Part shown: positions 34,201 through 41,898 of the stretch, piece by piece | How positions within the stretch are numbered: position 1 is the stretch's first letter | Layout of the letters: each line of letters begins with the position of its first letter | Program-made: the position numbers and the translations under genes | Notes under the pieces: model-generated | What the model saw: only the letters and a program-made list of their open reading frames with translations | Databases searched by the model: none | What the model was told of the DNA's origin: nothing | NCBI GenBank assembly: GCA_964414585.1 | Contig: CAYPXR010000025.1 | Coordinates: 1 to 64,000, forward strand | Direction of reading: 5' to 3' | DNA: 64,000 nucleotides | DNA from: DATEMU01 sp964414585 | GTDB taxonomy: Bacteria > Planctomycetota > Phycisphaerae > UBA1845 > UTPLA1

Positions 34201-37200
34201 TCACGCCCGATCCGGCGTCCAACACGATCATGGTGACCGCGCCGTCGAACAAGTTCGAAGAAGTCGACAAGATGATCGCCGCGCTCGACACCGCCGGCGA
34301 GGGCGTGCGCAAGGAATCGACCATCGAGTTGACCAACACGAGCCCGGCCGATGTGGCCAGGAGTCTTCAACAGGTCTTCACGGCCAGCGTGCAGGGCAAG
34401 GCCGGTCGAACTCCGCCGACGATCCAGGAAGTGCCGGGCTCGACGCGATTGGTCGTCCTGGCGACCGATTCGGAATTGGAGCAGATCAAGAATCTGGTGC
34501 AGCAGATCGACGTGGAAGGCAGCAAGGGCCGGATGGTCCACACCGTGACGATGCCGGAGCTGATCCCGGCGAAGACCGTCGCCGAGACGATCAAGCAGCT
34601 TTTCGGATCGACCAAGGAAGACGGTGTCAAGGCGGAGTACCACGAGCCGACGAACACGCTTCTCGTCCGGGCGACCGAGGCCGAGTTCGAGCGGATCAAG
34701 TCGCAGGTGATCGACAAGGTTTCGGAGACGCCGACGATCGGCGCGCTGAAGATCTTCAAGATCCCGCTGAAGTACGCCGTGGCCGATGAGGTCGCGAAGA
34801 CGCTACAGGATTTCTTTGACAAGAAGTCGGGCGTGACGCGCGGCAACAACAATCTTCCGCCGTGGATGCGCGGAAACGAGCCGCCGAGCAAGCAGGCGGA
34901 CAATCAGGTCTCCATCGTCGCCGAGGCTTCCAGCAATATGCTCCTGGTTTACTGCACCGATGCGACGAAGGAGATGATCGACGGCATCATCGCCGACATC
35001 GATTCCGACGTCTCCGCCAAGAACACCATGGAGATGGTTGCGCTCAAGTACATGAGCGCCGAAGACATGCTCGGCATCATGACGGAGTACCTCAAGGTCT
35101 CCAAGCGCTCGCCCGGCGAGGAAAATAAACGAGTGATTCCGTGGTGGATGGACGCCCGCGAGGAGAAGTCGGACGACAAGACCGTCCTCGCCGGGGACAT
35201 GCGCCTCAAGGCGGTCGAGACGCTCAATGCGATCATCGTCGTTGGCAAGCCCGAAGCTGTCACCGACGCGGTCAACAAGATCAAGGAGTTGGACGTGGAG
35301 AGTCCCGAGTCCGGCGATACGCCGCAGCGCATCGAGCTGGCGCACGTCAGCGCGTCGGAGATCGCCGACACGCTCACCAAGGTCTTCAACGACCCCAACG
35401 TCGCCAAGACCAAAGGCAAAAGCTACGTCCCGCCGGTCATCGTCGCCCAGGACGCGACGAACTCGATAATCGTGAAGGCCAAGGCCAATGAGTTCAATCT
35501 GATCAAGAAGATGGCGGAGAATATGGACAGCGAAATGAAGGAGGAAGACGGCCGGGGCGTCCGGCTCCTTCAAGTGTCGTCGGGGCAAAACGTCGATGAA
35601 CTCGCGACGTTGCTGGAGAAATCGATCAACGACAGCGAGAAGAACCGGCAGCAGGTCAACAAGGAATACAAGCCGCGAATCGTCAGCATCGGCGCCGACC
35701 CGCGGGCCAATGTGCTGCTCGTTTCCGGCACGAAGTCGCAATACGAGCAGGTCGAAGCGCTGGCCAAGCGAATGGCGGCGATGGGGCCGACGGGAGGCAT
35801 TAAGCGCGTGCCGGTGATTCTCAAGTCCATGACGTCGCAGCAGGCCAAGCAATTGATCGAGACCATCCAAAAGGGTCCGCAGAATTCCGGGAGCAAGGGA
35901 CCGCGTTCGGATGCGGACTGGTCGCGTACCCGGCGCCCCGTGCGCAAGTTTGCCTGTGCCATGTCCATTCCCGCCTTCCTGATGCAGGCCACGCTCAGCT
36001 CCGCAATCGGACAGACGAAGCCACAACCGACGACGCGACCTGCCGCACCGGTGATCTCAACGATCCGCCCGCGGACAACGCCGGCCAGGAAACCGGCGCC
36101 CCGTCCGCCGGCCAAGGCGCCCGTGTCTCGGCCCGCGACGACGCGGCCCACTGCGCCGAAGTCGCTGACGCCCGAAGAGATCATCCGCGCCAAGGCGGCC
36201 GAGTCCGGCGGCGTGAATCTGGAGCGCATGACCGACTCCGCCCGCGAGGCTTTTCGTAAGAAGCTGTCCGGGGCCCCGATCTCCGTCGCCGAGGCTGGAG
36301 ACGACACGATTGTGATTGAGGGCAATGAGGGCGACGTCGACGTGTTGCTCTCGGTTCTGGATATGCTGGATACGGTCGGACCGACGAAAGACATCGAATA
36401 CGTCACGCTGAAAAACGCCAGCGCCAAGGACCTGGCGAAGACGCTGGCCGACGTTTTTCAGAAAACGGAACAAGTGGGAAGCCGAAAGGTCAAGCCGGAA
36501 GACAAAGTTGACATCATCGCCGATCAGCGGACGAACGGTCTCTACATCGCCGCGACGAAAGAGAAGATGGCGCAGGTGTTGGAACTCGTTCGCAAGAATG
36601 AAGAATCCGCGCCGAGCCTTTCCAAAAACGTCAAGACGTACGTCCTCAAGAATCGCCGCGTCATGGAAGGCGGCGAGGTCTTGAAGAAAATGGTCGCCTC
36701 CTATCTCAAGCAGAAGGGACTGGATCCGAACCAGATCAGCGTCGAACTCGATCCGCAGACCAACTCCATACTGGTCACCGCGGGCGAAAGCGATCTGGCT
36801 TTTGTCGACAAAGTGATCACTGGTCTTGATGCCGAGTTGCCCCCGTCGGAGCCCGGCAAGACGCAGCCCATCGGCGAATCCGACGTGATGGTCGTCCCAC
36901 TGCGCATCGCGCAGGCTGATACGCTCGGCACTTTGCTCAACGAACTGCTCAAAAAAGCCGCGACCGGCGATACGCCGATGAAGGATTTTATCCGCCGCTT
37001 CCGCCTTCTCGATGAAAAGGGCAATCCCCTGGCGACGGTCAATCTGGACCGGCCGATCTACATCGTCGGCGACAAGGACAGCAACTCGCTCATCATCGCC
37101 AGCACGCGCGACAACTGCCTGATCATGAAACAGGTCGCCGCGGCCTTCGACAAGGAGCCCGCCCGCGCGGAGGTGGAGTACAAAGTCTTTACGCTGAAGT

Positions 37201-40200
37201 ATGCCGACGCGTCCGACGTTGCCGAGGCGTTCTCGAAATTGATTACCGATGCCGAAGCACTGACGCAGCGTCCGGGCAAGGGCGAAAAATCCGGCGTGCC
37301 CGAGGGCGACGCCGGTCCGCTCGTTTATAAGGCGGTCGTCACCTCCGATCCGCGGACGAATCAGGTCGTCGTCGTTGCGCGGCCCGATGCGATGTCGATT
37401 CTCGGGGACATGATCGCGAAGATGGACATCCAGGGGCTGGACGTCATGCCCTTCGAGATCGTCAAGCTGGAATACGCCAGCCCCACGGGATTGCAGGAGG
37501 CGCTAAATGAACTGGTCAAGCAGCGCGCCGAAGCGCTGCCCAAGGGAAAGGGCCCCAACGCCGACAAGGCGGAGAAGATCGTCATCATCGGCGACGTGCG
37601 GTCGCGCTCCCTGATCATCGCCGCCAAACAGGCGCGGCGCGAGGAACTGCGTGATCTCATCAGGAAGCTGGACGTACCCGCGACCGCGCTGATCGAGGAC
37701 ATCCGCACGATCACACTGAGAAAAGCCAGCGCCGCCGACATGGCCGACAAGCTCAAAAAGCTCTGGGAAGATCGCCAGAAGCAGCAGGATACCGGGACCA
37801 AGGGGATGAAGCTGGAAATCCCGGCGATCGTTGCCGACGAGCGCAGCAACTCGCTGGTCATCGCGGCGAGCAAGGGCGATTACGACGCGATCAAGTCCGT
37901 CGTCGAAAAAATCGAAGCCCTTGAGCTCAACCCGATGAGCAACATCTACGTCATCCGGTTGAAATACAACTCGGCCAAGCAGCTCCAGACCGCGATGAAG
38001 GCGCTGTTCGACAAGCGGGCGGAGATGCGCGGCGTCGACGGCAAATCGACTCGCCCGGAGGACAAGGTCGAGATCCAGGTCGACGAGGTCAGCAACTCGC
38101 TCCTGATGGTCGGTTCGCGCGAGAATTACGAAGTCCTGGAGCAGAAAGTCAAGGAACTCGATCTCGAACTCGGCGTGCCGGGGCAGGTCGAATTCTTTGT
38201 CTGCACCAACGTCGGAGCCCATCGCGTCAAGGACACGATCGACAGCCTTTTCAAGGACGGCGTCTACAAGCCCGGCGGCGCTCCCGGCGGCGACGTCGGC
38301 AAGGCCCGCGAGAAGGTCAACGTCAGCGTCGACGACCGCTCGAATATGCTCATCGTTTCGGCGAGCCCGGAGAACATGGAGATGGTCCGCGAGGTGTACA
38401 AGCGGATGAACAGCGTGGCGACGCCGTGGGACGTGGCCATCACGAAGATGATCATCATTGAGCACGGCGATTCTGTGAAGATCGCCGCTCAGGTTCAGGA
38501 CTATTTCGAAAAGCTCGATAAAGTTCGCGACACCGGCGGTGACAGCAAGAGCAAATCCGGTTTCGGCATCACCATCTTCGCCGACGAGCGCAGCAATCGC
38601 GTCGTCATCGGCGGCACCAAGGACGGCATCGACGCCGCCGTGGAACTCGTCAAGAAGATGGATGTCCCTCCGGGGACGCCCGGTCAGCTTGTCGAAGTGT
38701 ACAAACTCACGGAAGCGCCGGCGGCCAAGATCGCCGAGATCATCGACAAGGTCTTCAAGGAGCGCAACAAGCCCCGCGGCGGCGATACCGGCACGAAGGT
38801 GGAAAACGTGCCGGTCATCATACAGTCGGAATCGTCGACCAACAGTCTGCTGATTAACGCGTCGCGCGAGGACCACATTCTGCTCAAGGAATTGATCTCG
38901 CGACTGGATCGGCCGTCGACGCTGCTGGAAATGGTCAAGGTCATTCCGCTGGAAAAGGCCCCGGCGTCGCGCGTCAAGGAAATCCTGGAAGAGTTGTACA
39001 AGTCCGGATCATCCGGCGGCGGAGGGGGCGATAGCAAGTCCGGCGGCGGTGGCAGCGGCATTGCGGTCGTCGAAGATACGCGGACGAATTCCGTGGTCAT
39101 CACCGCGCCGCCCGGCGAATTGGAAAACATCACCACGCTGGTCAAGCGGCTCGACGAGACGGAAGTGAAAGGCCAGGCCGAAGTCGGCATTTTCCATTGC
39201 GAAAATGAGGACGCCGTGAAGATGGCCGACTTGCTCAACTCGATCATGACCGGCCAGGCCGTTTCCGGCGGCAGCAGCCGAAGATCGAGCAGCAGCAGTT
39301 CGAGCAGCAGCACGAGTAGTAGTTCCGGCGGGGGTTCGAGCAAGGACGAAGAGAAGCGGGACATCGCTTCGATGTTGATCTCCCTCGCGACGAAAGACGA
39401 ACGCGGCCGGGAGATCTTTCTCAAGACGATCCGCGAAAACGTGCAGATCACGTCGAACGAGCGAACCAACAGCGTGATCGTCGTAGCCCCGCCGTCGTCG
39501 CTCAAGCTGATTGAACAGCTCATCCGCGAACTCGACCAGATTCAGAAGCGTCCGGTCATGGTCAAGGTCTTCGTCTTGCGCAACGCCGATGCGACCAAGA
39601 TGATCGACCTGCTCGACAAGATGTTCGCCCAGGAAGAAGGGGCGGAAGACCAGGCGGCCTTCCAACGCGGCCGCGAGATCACCGTCGAAGGGGGGACCAG
39701 CGCCACGTTGGGCGTGCCGGAACCCGCGTCGGCCGCCGGCGAGGGCCAAAAAGGAACCTTCGGCCGTCCGAAGACCACCTTCGTCGCCGACGAGCGCACC
39801 AACACGCTGATCGTCGCCGGTTGGCCCGAGGACATCGACGTCGTCGCGGATGTGATCGACCAACTCGACTCAAGGCCGATTCAGGACCGCGAAAACATCG
39901 TGTACTCTCTGGTCAACCAAAAGGCCGAGGACGTGCAGTCCGCGCTCGACGCGTATTTCCAGGCCGAAACTCAGCGACTCGACACGCTCGGCGAGACCGT
40001 CTCTCCCCAGCGGAGGATGGAGCAGGAAGTCTCCATCATCGCCCACGAGCCGAGCAATCAGCTTATTCTCTCCGTCAGCCCGCGATACAAACAACAAGTC
40101 CTTTCAATCATCGAACAGATCGACACGGCTCCGCCGCAGGTCATGATCCAGGTCATGATCGCCGAAGTCACGCTGGACGATCGTTTTGAGATGGGGCTGG

Positions 40201-41201
40201 AGTTCGCGCTCCAGCAATTGCGATTCAGCGAGACGGCGACCGCGGATGCCAACGGCATTCTGCAAAGCAGCCACTTCGACGTCGTCGGTGGAACGGACCT
40301 CGGCGCGGCCGGCACCGGTCTCGGCGGCTTTTCATTCACCCTGACCGGCGAGGATTTCAATTTCCTGGTCCGGGCCCTTCAATCCGACAGCCGACTCGAA
40401 GTCATCCAGCGGCCCATGATCATGTGCCAGGACAATCAACAGGCGACGATTCAAATCGGCCAGTCAGTGCCGACGCCCACCGGCTCCCAGGCCTTCGCCG
40501 GTCAGACGTCGACGCAGGTCAACTACCAGGATGTCGGCGTAATCCTCAATGTCGAGCCGCACATCAACCCCGACGGATTCGTCTATATGCTTGTCGAGCC
40601 GGAGGTCTCCTCCGTGAGCGCGTCGTCGCTGCAGATCGCCCCCGGGGCGTTCGCGCCGATCATCAACCAGCGCCGGGCGACGACCTACGTTGCCGTCAAG
40701 GACGGTGAGACGGTGGTCATCGGCGGCCTCATCACCACGACCGAGACCGAAGCCGAAGCCAAGGTCCCGTTGCTCGGCGACATCCCCGGTCTCGGAATCC
40801 TCTTCCGCTCAACGACCCGGACAAAGAACAAAACGGAGCTGCTCATCGCCATGACGCCCAAGGTGGTCCGAACGGTGGAAGACGGCCGCCGGATCAGCAT
40901 CGAGAAGCGCGACGAGTCCGGGATCATCACCGACAACATGAAACAAAGCCCCTTGATGGAAGGATTGCAGCTCAAACCGGAGGACGAGCAGGAAATTTCC
41001 TCGCTCGACCTGCCTCCCGAGAGCGCCGAGCCCGGCGCGATGCCCGCGAGCTACGAGCCGGTGGTACCCGTCGAGCCCGTGCCGGGTCAACCTCCCGTCG
41101 CGCCACCGCCGACCGAACCGTCGAAGCCCAAATATGGTCCGGAAGTGCCGAAATATGGACCGATGGTGCCGGCGAGTGAGGACACGGTCGCCAGACGATA
41201 A
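28284..41201 (+). CDS. Giant secretin (GspD-like) with about 38 N-domain repeats
   Basis: About 4,305 residues from the ATG at 28284 (GGAGG seven bases before it); the frame is also open upstream to 28107. Order: signal peptide (1-34), Thr/Pro-rich linker, N0/STN domain (about 186-268), 24 full secretin N-type repeats (about 362-2500) and a 25th cut off half way, an internal signal-peptide-like segment (about 2553-2577), a second Thr/Pro-rich linker, 14 more repeats (about 2703-3949), the secretin beta-domain (about 3950-4200) with the family signature VPLLGDIPGLGILFRS, and a Pro-rich tail. Ordinary GspD has N0 and three N repeats in about 650 residues. It forms the outer-membrane exit channel of the type II secretion system. 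The unbroken 12.9-kb frame is seen directly; whether it is translated as one chain is not known. Confidence 0.93.
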   Translation: MASPRIHSPKITNRAGAALAAVYAIFLSAQGFGQSKSPATTRPAHSTTHPAKHPTTRPSLNRPSRADELNALREKAMQSIKSPEGGYPTTRPTMPPPKPALHVPPKQPPTGHATPPAKPMASPSRPMAPSAHPAGKPMAGVPGAGRPGQTPPVLPDNSSTTAPAGIENTQTTLTFTIAPIDPEARTYRFDYVNTAWGDVLADFSRMSGLSFLNQPDPPITEALTFHSPRDFTYKEALDQLNELLTSRPLNKYVIQREARFLTIDRLPDAMRKIPPSRMFASFDDMEKANLGQFDVALVNMEVPEGWSPYEIIEKFRVLLSDTYGTQVNGEKLELTGQVWEHHRFRDLIKTLAPMSKPEKDDPRVTMTIDVKNARVADLQTMLRQIFPGAAPAAPGRGPGVDPKMENAKRIDILADIKNNRLMIKAMASMLPEIADMVAKLDTGSGPTLPEMKVIKLEFADANQLSATLKQMFMKEQQALMRPDGSYVSPEMKANLERDIFPDPASNSVILVGGKEGLAKAEAVVKEWDTPAENQITEVVELKNADSNTVSATLMNVFPPTGKGGVQERIVPRTNTSLLVSCSRQSFEKIRSLVEKLDVPPDDDAKEHVVQPKAVSPTALAQILQQAMNGSSAPRAQVPGQRGVQPSPPSGPGARIIPDDATGFLFVYCNDKEWEKAEPLIKKIDEQAVVVEPKLRSFILKRATAEDVAAMLRQMFGAATPGGKAPGAAPQELFFADTYNNAVQIFASDEFLAKVAPFIEQLDVETGGELTVIKLAHAKADAIVSVLAQTFPGSAGTPVRAMSGGGKGPPPAQVAPGGGGVRIVPEPITNSLLVTAPAKELAQIKQLVDSMEAAAEAQAGTRVIMQCKHRPSAELAETLRSLAGVATRPTGKITSGSGAVSNAYGADALNIVAAGNQIILDGPRDDVAKSIQLFEQIDVPYEEAIYRKYAVQDASEDEKKLRAMLAMKPAPAKPEGGKGGEAAPQQRLAVPEAIQIVADTYENTLLIAAKSESDFKVVESVLTLLTHDPINLNPEEVRDNKPFFLITLKNKDAFDISFTVEDLVNPDRKSGGIKLEEGPTKKTLLVKNCKPSQRAMVEEYVALFDVPDTKHRQGFRTIDTDKMPPEVLVRLLQRNAPMPIKVVDSGDVAGRVQVIDIHAGEPEEPEAKPEEKPGASANPCVLPASLLRSLAAVAMGPTDDANCDEGEPLEPAVCPICHQSPCVLPAELLKSLDAVSMAGSDDEPSATTRPASAHNHPVTESRKTGRPDIIKEAVNESGPPTILVDPDTGKLIIMGREEDLDTLEEFIDDITYGEQPIVFRKFPLKYSDVATAGQLLETIFNQGTASKKSKSSLLPPTPQPMPVPQPGQPGQPGQPQKPGQPGQPPQQPVQVQPAAPSRIKVFPDTRTRSLFVAAPLSDIPLVIDILKQIDSKVEQSASNVKIFCLEKLDATQVVENLKEVFDVPTSGRGGRGGQRGGQPNRPGQPQGQPNQAQQQQVLQMQGGPGQGVVVSSEDTISLTADPQTNCIIAKAPLDVLDLAANLIDKLEKNPNNTETQMRRVPLKNARATDIAGIVKDVTAKMAGQVSGGPGNRSARTNPGISVNADSRTNSVILAGQAKDIEKAVEIIEQMDSDQSGGTIRQFAVKGDPNTISTALKSLFVSGQQSDIVITADASSGTVLVKAPGPQMTEIAEQIDAMEEKIATSTDVRMIKLMVANAETVAEKMQAIFADARGKSGGKQNISIKGNKSNSTLYVSGADNDIFKTIESVAHDMDKAPLDFMVKSFPLKYASAVDVNQKLTEMMLKATQTKVLEGAKLDLVGVVPDARTNSLVVTGGPITFGFIGSIIDQIDQEAKDTARYAQTYTLPPSVDATQVAANIQALFASPTAQSMGQEPPAITANPGANVVIVNATERQHKQIKEEVVDPLLATVGTGLPETRFVVLKHGKADEVARAMMESLKATAAPNARGQWPINVTPDPASNTIMVTAPSNKFEEVDKMIAALDTAGEGVRKESTIELTNTSPADVARSLQQVFTASVQGKAGRTPPTIQEVPGSTRLVVLATDSELEQIKNLVQQIDVEGSKGRMVHTVTMPELIPAKTVAETIKQLFGSTKEDGVKAEYHEPTNTLLVRATEAEFERIKSQVIDKVSETPTIGALKIFKIPLKYAVADEVAKTLQDFFDKKSGVTRGNNNLPPWMRGNEPPSKQADNQVSIVAEASSNMLLVYCTDATKEMIDGIIADIDSDVSAKNTMEMVALKYMSAEDMLGIMTEYLKVSKRSPGEENKRVIPWWMDAREEKSDDKTVLAGDMRLKAVETLNAIIVVGKPEAVTDAVNKIKELDVESPESGDTPQRIELAHVSASEIADTLTKVFNDPNVAKTKGKSYVPPVIVAQDATNSIIVKAKANEFNLIKKMAENMDSEMKEEDGRGVRLLQVSSGQNVDELATLLEKSINDSEKNRQQVNKEYKPRIVSIGADPRANVLLVSGTKSQYEQVEALAKRMAAMGPTGGIKRVPVILKSMTSQQAKQLIETIQKGPQNSGSKGPRSDADWSRTRRPVRKFACAMSIPAFLMQATLSSAIGQTKPQPTTRPAAPVISTIRPRTTPARKPAPRPPAKAPVSRPATTRPTAPKSLTPEEIIRAKAAESGGVNLERMTDSAREAFRKKLSGAPISVAEAGDDTIVIEGNEGDVDVLLSVLDMLDTVGPTKDIEYVTLKNASAKDLAKTLADVFQKTEQVGSRKVKPEDKVDIIADQRTNGLYIAATKEKMAQVLELVRKNEESAPSLSKNVKTYVLKNRRVMEGGEVLKKMVASYLKQKGLDPNQISVELDPQTNSILVTAGESDLAFVDKVITGLDAELPPSEPGKTQPIGESDVMVVPLRIAQADTLGTLLNELLKKAATGDTPMKDFIRRFRLLDEKGNPLATVNLDRPIYIVGDKDSNSLIIASTRDNCLIMKQVAAAFDKEPARAEVEYKVFTLKYADASDVAEAFSKLITDAEALTQRPGKGEKSGVPEGDAGPLVYKAVVTSDPRTNQVVVVARPDAMSILGDMIAKMDIQGLDVMPFEIVKLEYASPTGLQEALNELVKQRAEALPKGKGPNADKAEKIVIIGDVRSRSLIIAAKQARREELRDLIRKLDVPATALIEDIRTITLRKASAADMADKLKKLWEDRQKQQDTGTKGMKLEIPAIVADERSNSLVIAASKGDYDAIKSVVEKIEALELNPMSNIYVIRLKYNSAKQLQTAMKALFDKRAEMRGVDGKSTRPEDKVEIQVDEVSNSLLMVGSRENYEVLEQKVKELDLELGVPGQVEFFVCTNVGAHRVKDTIDSLFKDGVYKPGGAPGGDVGKAREKVNVSVDDRSNMLIVSASPENMEMVREVYKRMNSVATPWDVAITKMIIIEHGDSVKIAAQVQDYFEKLDKVRDTGGDSKSKSGFGITIFADERSNRVVIGGTKDGIDAAVELVKKMDVPPGTPGQLVEVYKLTEAPAAKIAEIIDKVFKERNKPRGGDTGTKVENVPVIIQSESSTNSLLINASREDHILLKELISRLDRPSTLLEMVKVIPLEKAPASRVKEILEELYKSGSSGGGGGDSKSGGGGSGIAVVEDTRTNSVVITAPPGELENITTLVKRLDETEVKGQAEVGIFHCENEDAVKMADLLNSIMTGQAVSGGSSRRSSSSSSSSSTSSSSGGGSSKDEEKRDIASMLISLATKDERGREIFLKTIRENVQITSNERTNSVIVVAPPSSLKLIEQLIRELDQIQKRPVMVKVFVLRNADATKMIDLLDKMFAQEEGAEDQAAFQRGREITVEGGTSATLGVPEPASAAGEGQKGTFGRPKTTFVADERTNTLIVAGWPEDIDVVADVIDQLDSRPIQDRENIVYSLVNQKAEDVQSALDAYFQAETQRLDTLGETVSPQRRMEQEVSIIAHEPSNQLILSVSPRYKQQVLSIIEQIDTAPPQVMIQVMIAEVTLDDRFEMGLEFALQQLRFSETATADANGILQSSHFDVVGGTDLGAAGTGLGGFSFTLTGEDFNFLVRALQSDSRLEVIQRPMIMCQDNQQATIQIGQSVPTPTGSQAFAGQTSTQVNYQDVGVILNVEPHINPDGFVYMLVEPEVSSVSASSLQIAPGAFAPIINQRRATTYVAVKDGETVVIGGLITTTETEAEAKVPLLGDIPGLGILFRSTTRTKNKTELLIAMTPKVVRTVEDGRRISIEKRDESGIITDNMKQSPLMEGLQLKPEDEQEISSLDLPPESAEPGAMPASYEPVVPVEPVPGQPPVAPPPTEPSKPKYGPEVPKYGPMVPASEDTVARR
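28838..29086 (+). other. N0 (STN-like) domain of the giant secretin
   Basis: YRFDYVNTAWGDVLADFSRM through ARFLTIDRL has the pattern of the secretin N0 domain, the part that normally contacts the inner-membrane GspC protein. It occurs once, right after the first Thr/Pro-rich linker. Confidence 0.75.
29366..35787 (+). repeat. First secretin N-domain array (24 repeats)
   Basis: Each unit of roughly 80-110 residues has two parts: a strand-helix unit of the form xxVxLKxAxAxxVAxxLxxxF, and a second unit containing D-x-x-T/S-N-S/x-hydrophobic, ending in IxxLD. Clear second halves are DIKNNRLMIKAMA, DPASNSVILVG, DTRTRSLFVAAPL, DPQTNCIIAKAPL, DSRTNSVILAG, DARTNSVILTG-like and DPRANVLLVSG. Linkers between halves vary in length and are Gly/Pro/Gln-rich. 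The last unit (35796-35900) holds only the first half. Confidence 0.85.
31806..31998 (+). repeat. Cys-rich internal duplication within repeat 10
   Basis: The block PCVLPASLLRSLAAVAM (about 31812-31866) recurs as PCVLPAELLKSLDAVSM (about 31938-31992), separated by an acidic stretch and CPICHQSPC. These are most of the Cys residues of the first half of the giant protein. CxxC...C could bind zinc or form disulfides. Confidence 0.8.
35940..36014 (+). other. Internal signal-peptide-like segment and possible second start
   Basis: A GTG at 35940 would begin MRKFACAMSIPAFLMQATLS followed by SAIGQ, a textbook signal peptide with a cleavage site after Gly-Gln or Ser-Ala. A Thr/Pro-rich linker with PTTRP follows, just as after the N-terminal signal of the gene. 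No clear Shine-Dalgarno precedes it. A protein started here would have about 1,753 residues, with 14 repeats and the secretin domain. Confidence 0.7.
36390..40130 (+). repeat. Second secretin N-domain array (14 repeats)
   Basis: Repeats have the same two-part form as the first array but are better conserved, with second halves such as DQRTNGLYIAATK, DPQTNSILVTAGE, DERSNSLVIAASK, DEVSNSLLMVGS, DDRSNMLIVSAS and DERTNTLIVAGW. An unpaired second half (EAGDDTIVIEGNEGDVDVLL, 36291-36350) precedes the first full unit. A long Ser-rich tract interrupts repeat 12. Confidence 0.88.
39263..39345 (+). repeat. Ser-rich low-complexity tract in the secretin gene
   Basis: AGC/AGT-type codons give a run of about 20 Ser with a few Arg, Thr and Gly. 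It lies between the two halves of one N repeat, in the position where secretin N3 domains carry a flexible loop. Confidence 0.85.
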
Positions 41202-41207
41202 GAAGTC

Positions 41208-41894
41208 ATGAATAGCGAATTACAAATAGCGAACAGCGAAACTTCGCGGCGGTTGACTTGGCCCATTCGGGTCTGTCTTTCACGACTCGCTATTCGCTAT
41301 TCGCTGATTTTTCTTGTCCCCGTCCTTTTTTCATGCAACGGACCCCATTCACAATGGGGCACATCGCATTCAAAAGCGGACGCCAATCCCACCGAGCCGC
41401 CGCCGGAATCCAACATCGTCCGCGTCAACAAATTCTTCAGCCAGAATCCCTGGCTCTCCTTTACAAACGACGGCAGCGGAAAAGTCGACGGCGTCAGTTT
41501 CACGGTCTATCTCGAAGGTCCGCGCGGGCCCCGCGGCGTCTTCGGCACCGGCACCCTCGTCGTGACGATGTATCGCCTCGATCGCGACCCGCTGGGGCGC
41601 GAATCCGTCACGCCCGCCCACGAATGGGTCCTGCGGCCGGATCAGGCCTACCCCTGGCGGTGCAAGCGGCCCTCCGCGATGGGCTGGGGCTATGGCCTTC
41701 GATTGCAGTGGCCGGAGACCGTCAAAGTCGCCGGCAAGCAGGTTGCCATCATCGTCAAGTACGTCCGCGAGGACGGCCGCGAGATCAGCTCCTCGCGCCA
41801 GGTGCTCAAGGTGCCTCTCAGCGCGACGCTCGCCGTTCCGACCGCGGTGACCGGAAATCCTGTGGCCAAGCCTGCCGTTCCGCGCGCACAATGA
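41208..41894 (+). CDS. Hypothetical lipoprotein whose signal peptide overlaps a genomic repeat
   Basis: 228 residues. The lipobox is VLFS-C at about residue 43. The preceding residues (MNSELQIANSE...RLAIRYSLIF) are encoded by the heptamer repeat element at 41211-41308. The only in-frame ATG is at 41208, so either the repeat is translated or a non-ATG start inside it is used. The mature part (about 44-228) is beta-rich with no family recognised; strings such as DGVSFTVYLEGPRGPRGVFG suggest a surface-exposed domain. It starts six bases after the secretin stop, so it may be a pilotin-like or accessory lipoprotein of the secretion system, which is inference. Confidence 0.7.
   Translation: MNSELQIANSETSRRLTWPIRVCLSRLAIRYSLIFLVPVLFSCNGPHSQWGTSHSKADANPTEPPPESNIVRVNKFFSQNPWLSFTNDGSGKVDGVSFTVYLEGPRGPRGVFGTGTLVVTMYRLDRDPLGRESVTPAHEWVLRPDQAYPWRCKRPSAMGWGYGLRLQWPETVKVAGKQVAIIVKYVREDGREISSSRQVLKVPLSATLAVPTAVTGNPVAKPAVPRAQ
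41211..41308. repeat. Heptamer inverted-repeat element, copy A
   Basis: Left arm with AATAGCG repeats (41211-41240), right arm with CGCTATTCGCTATTCGCTG (about 41288-41306); the arms pair at about 14 of 16 positions in the core. Same words as copies B (56029) and C (56671). Confidence 0.75.
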
Positions 41895-41898
41895 GGGG

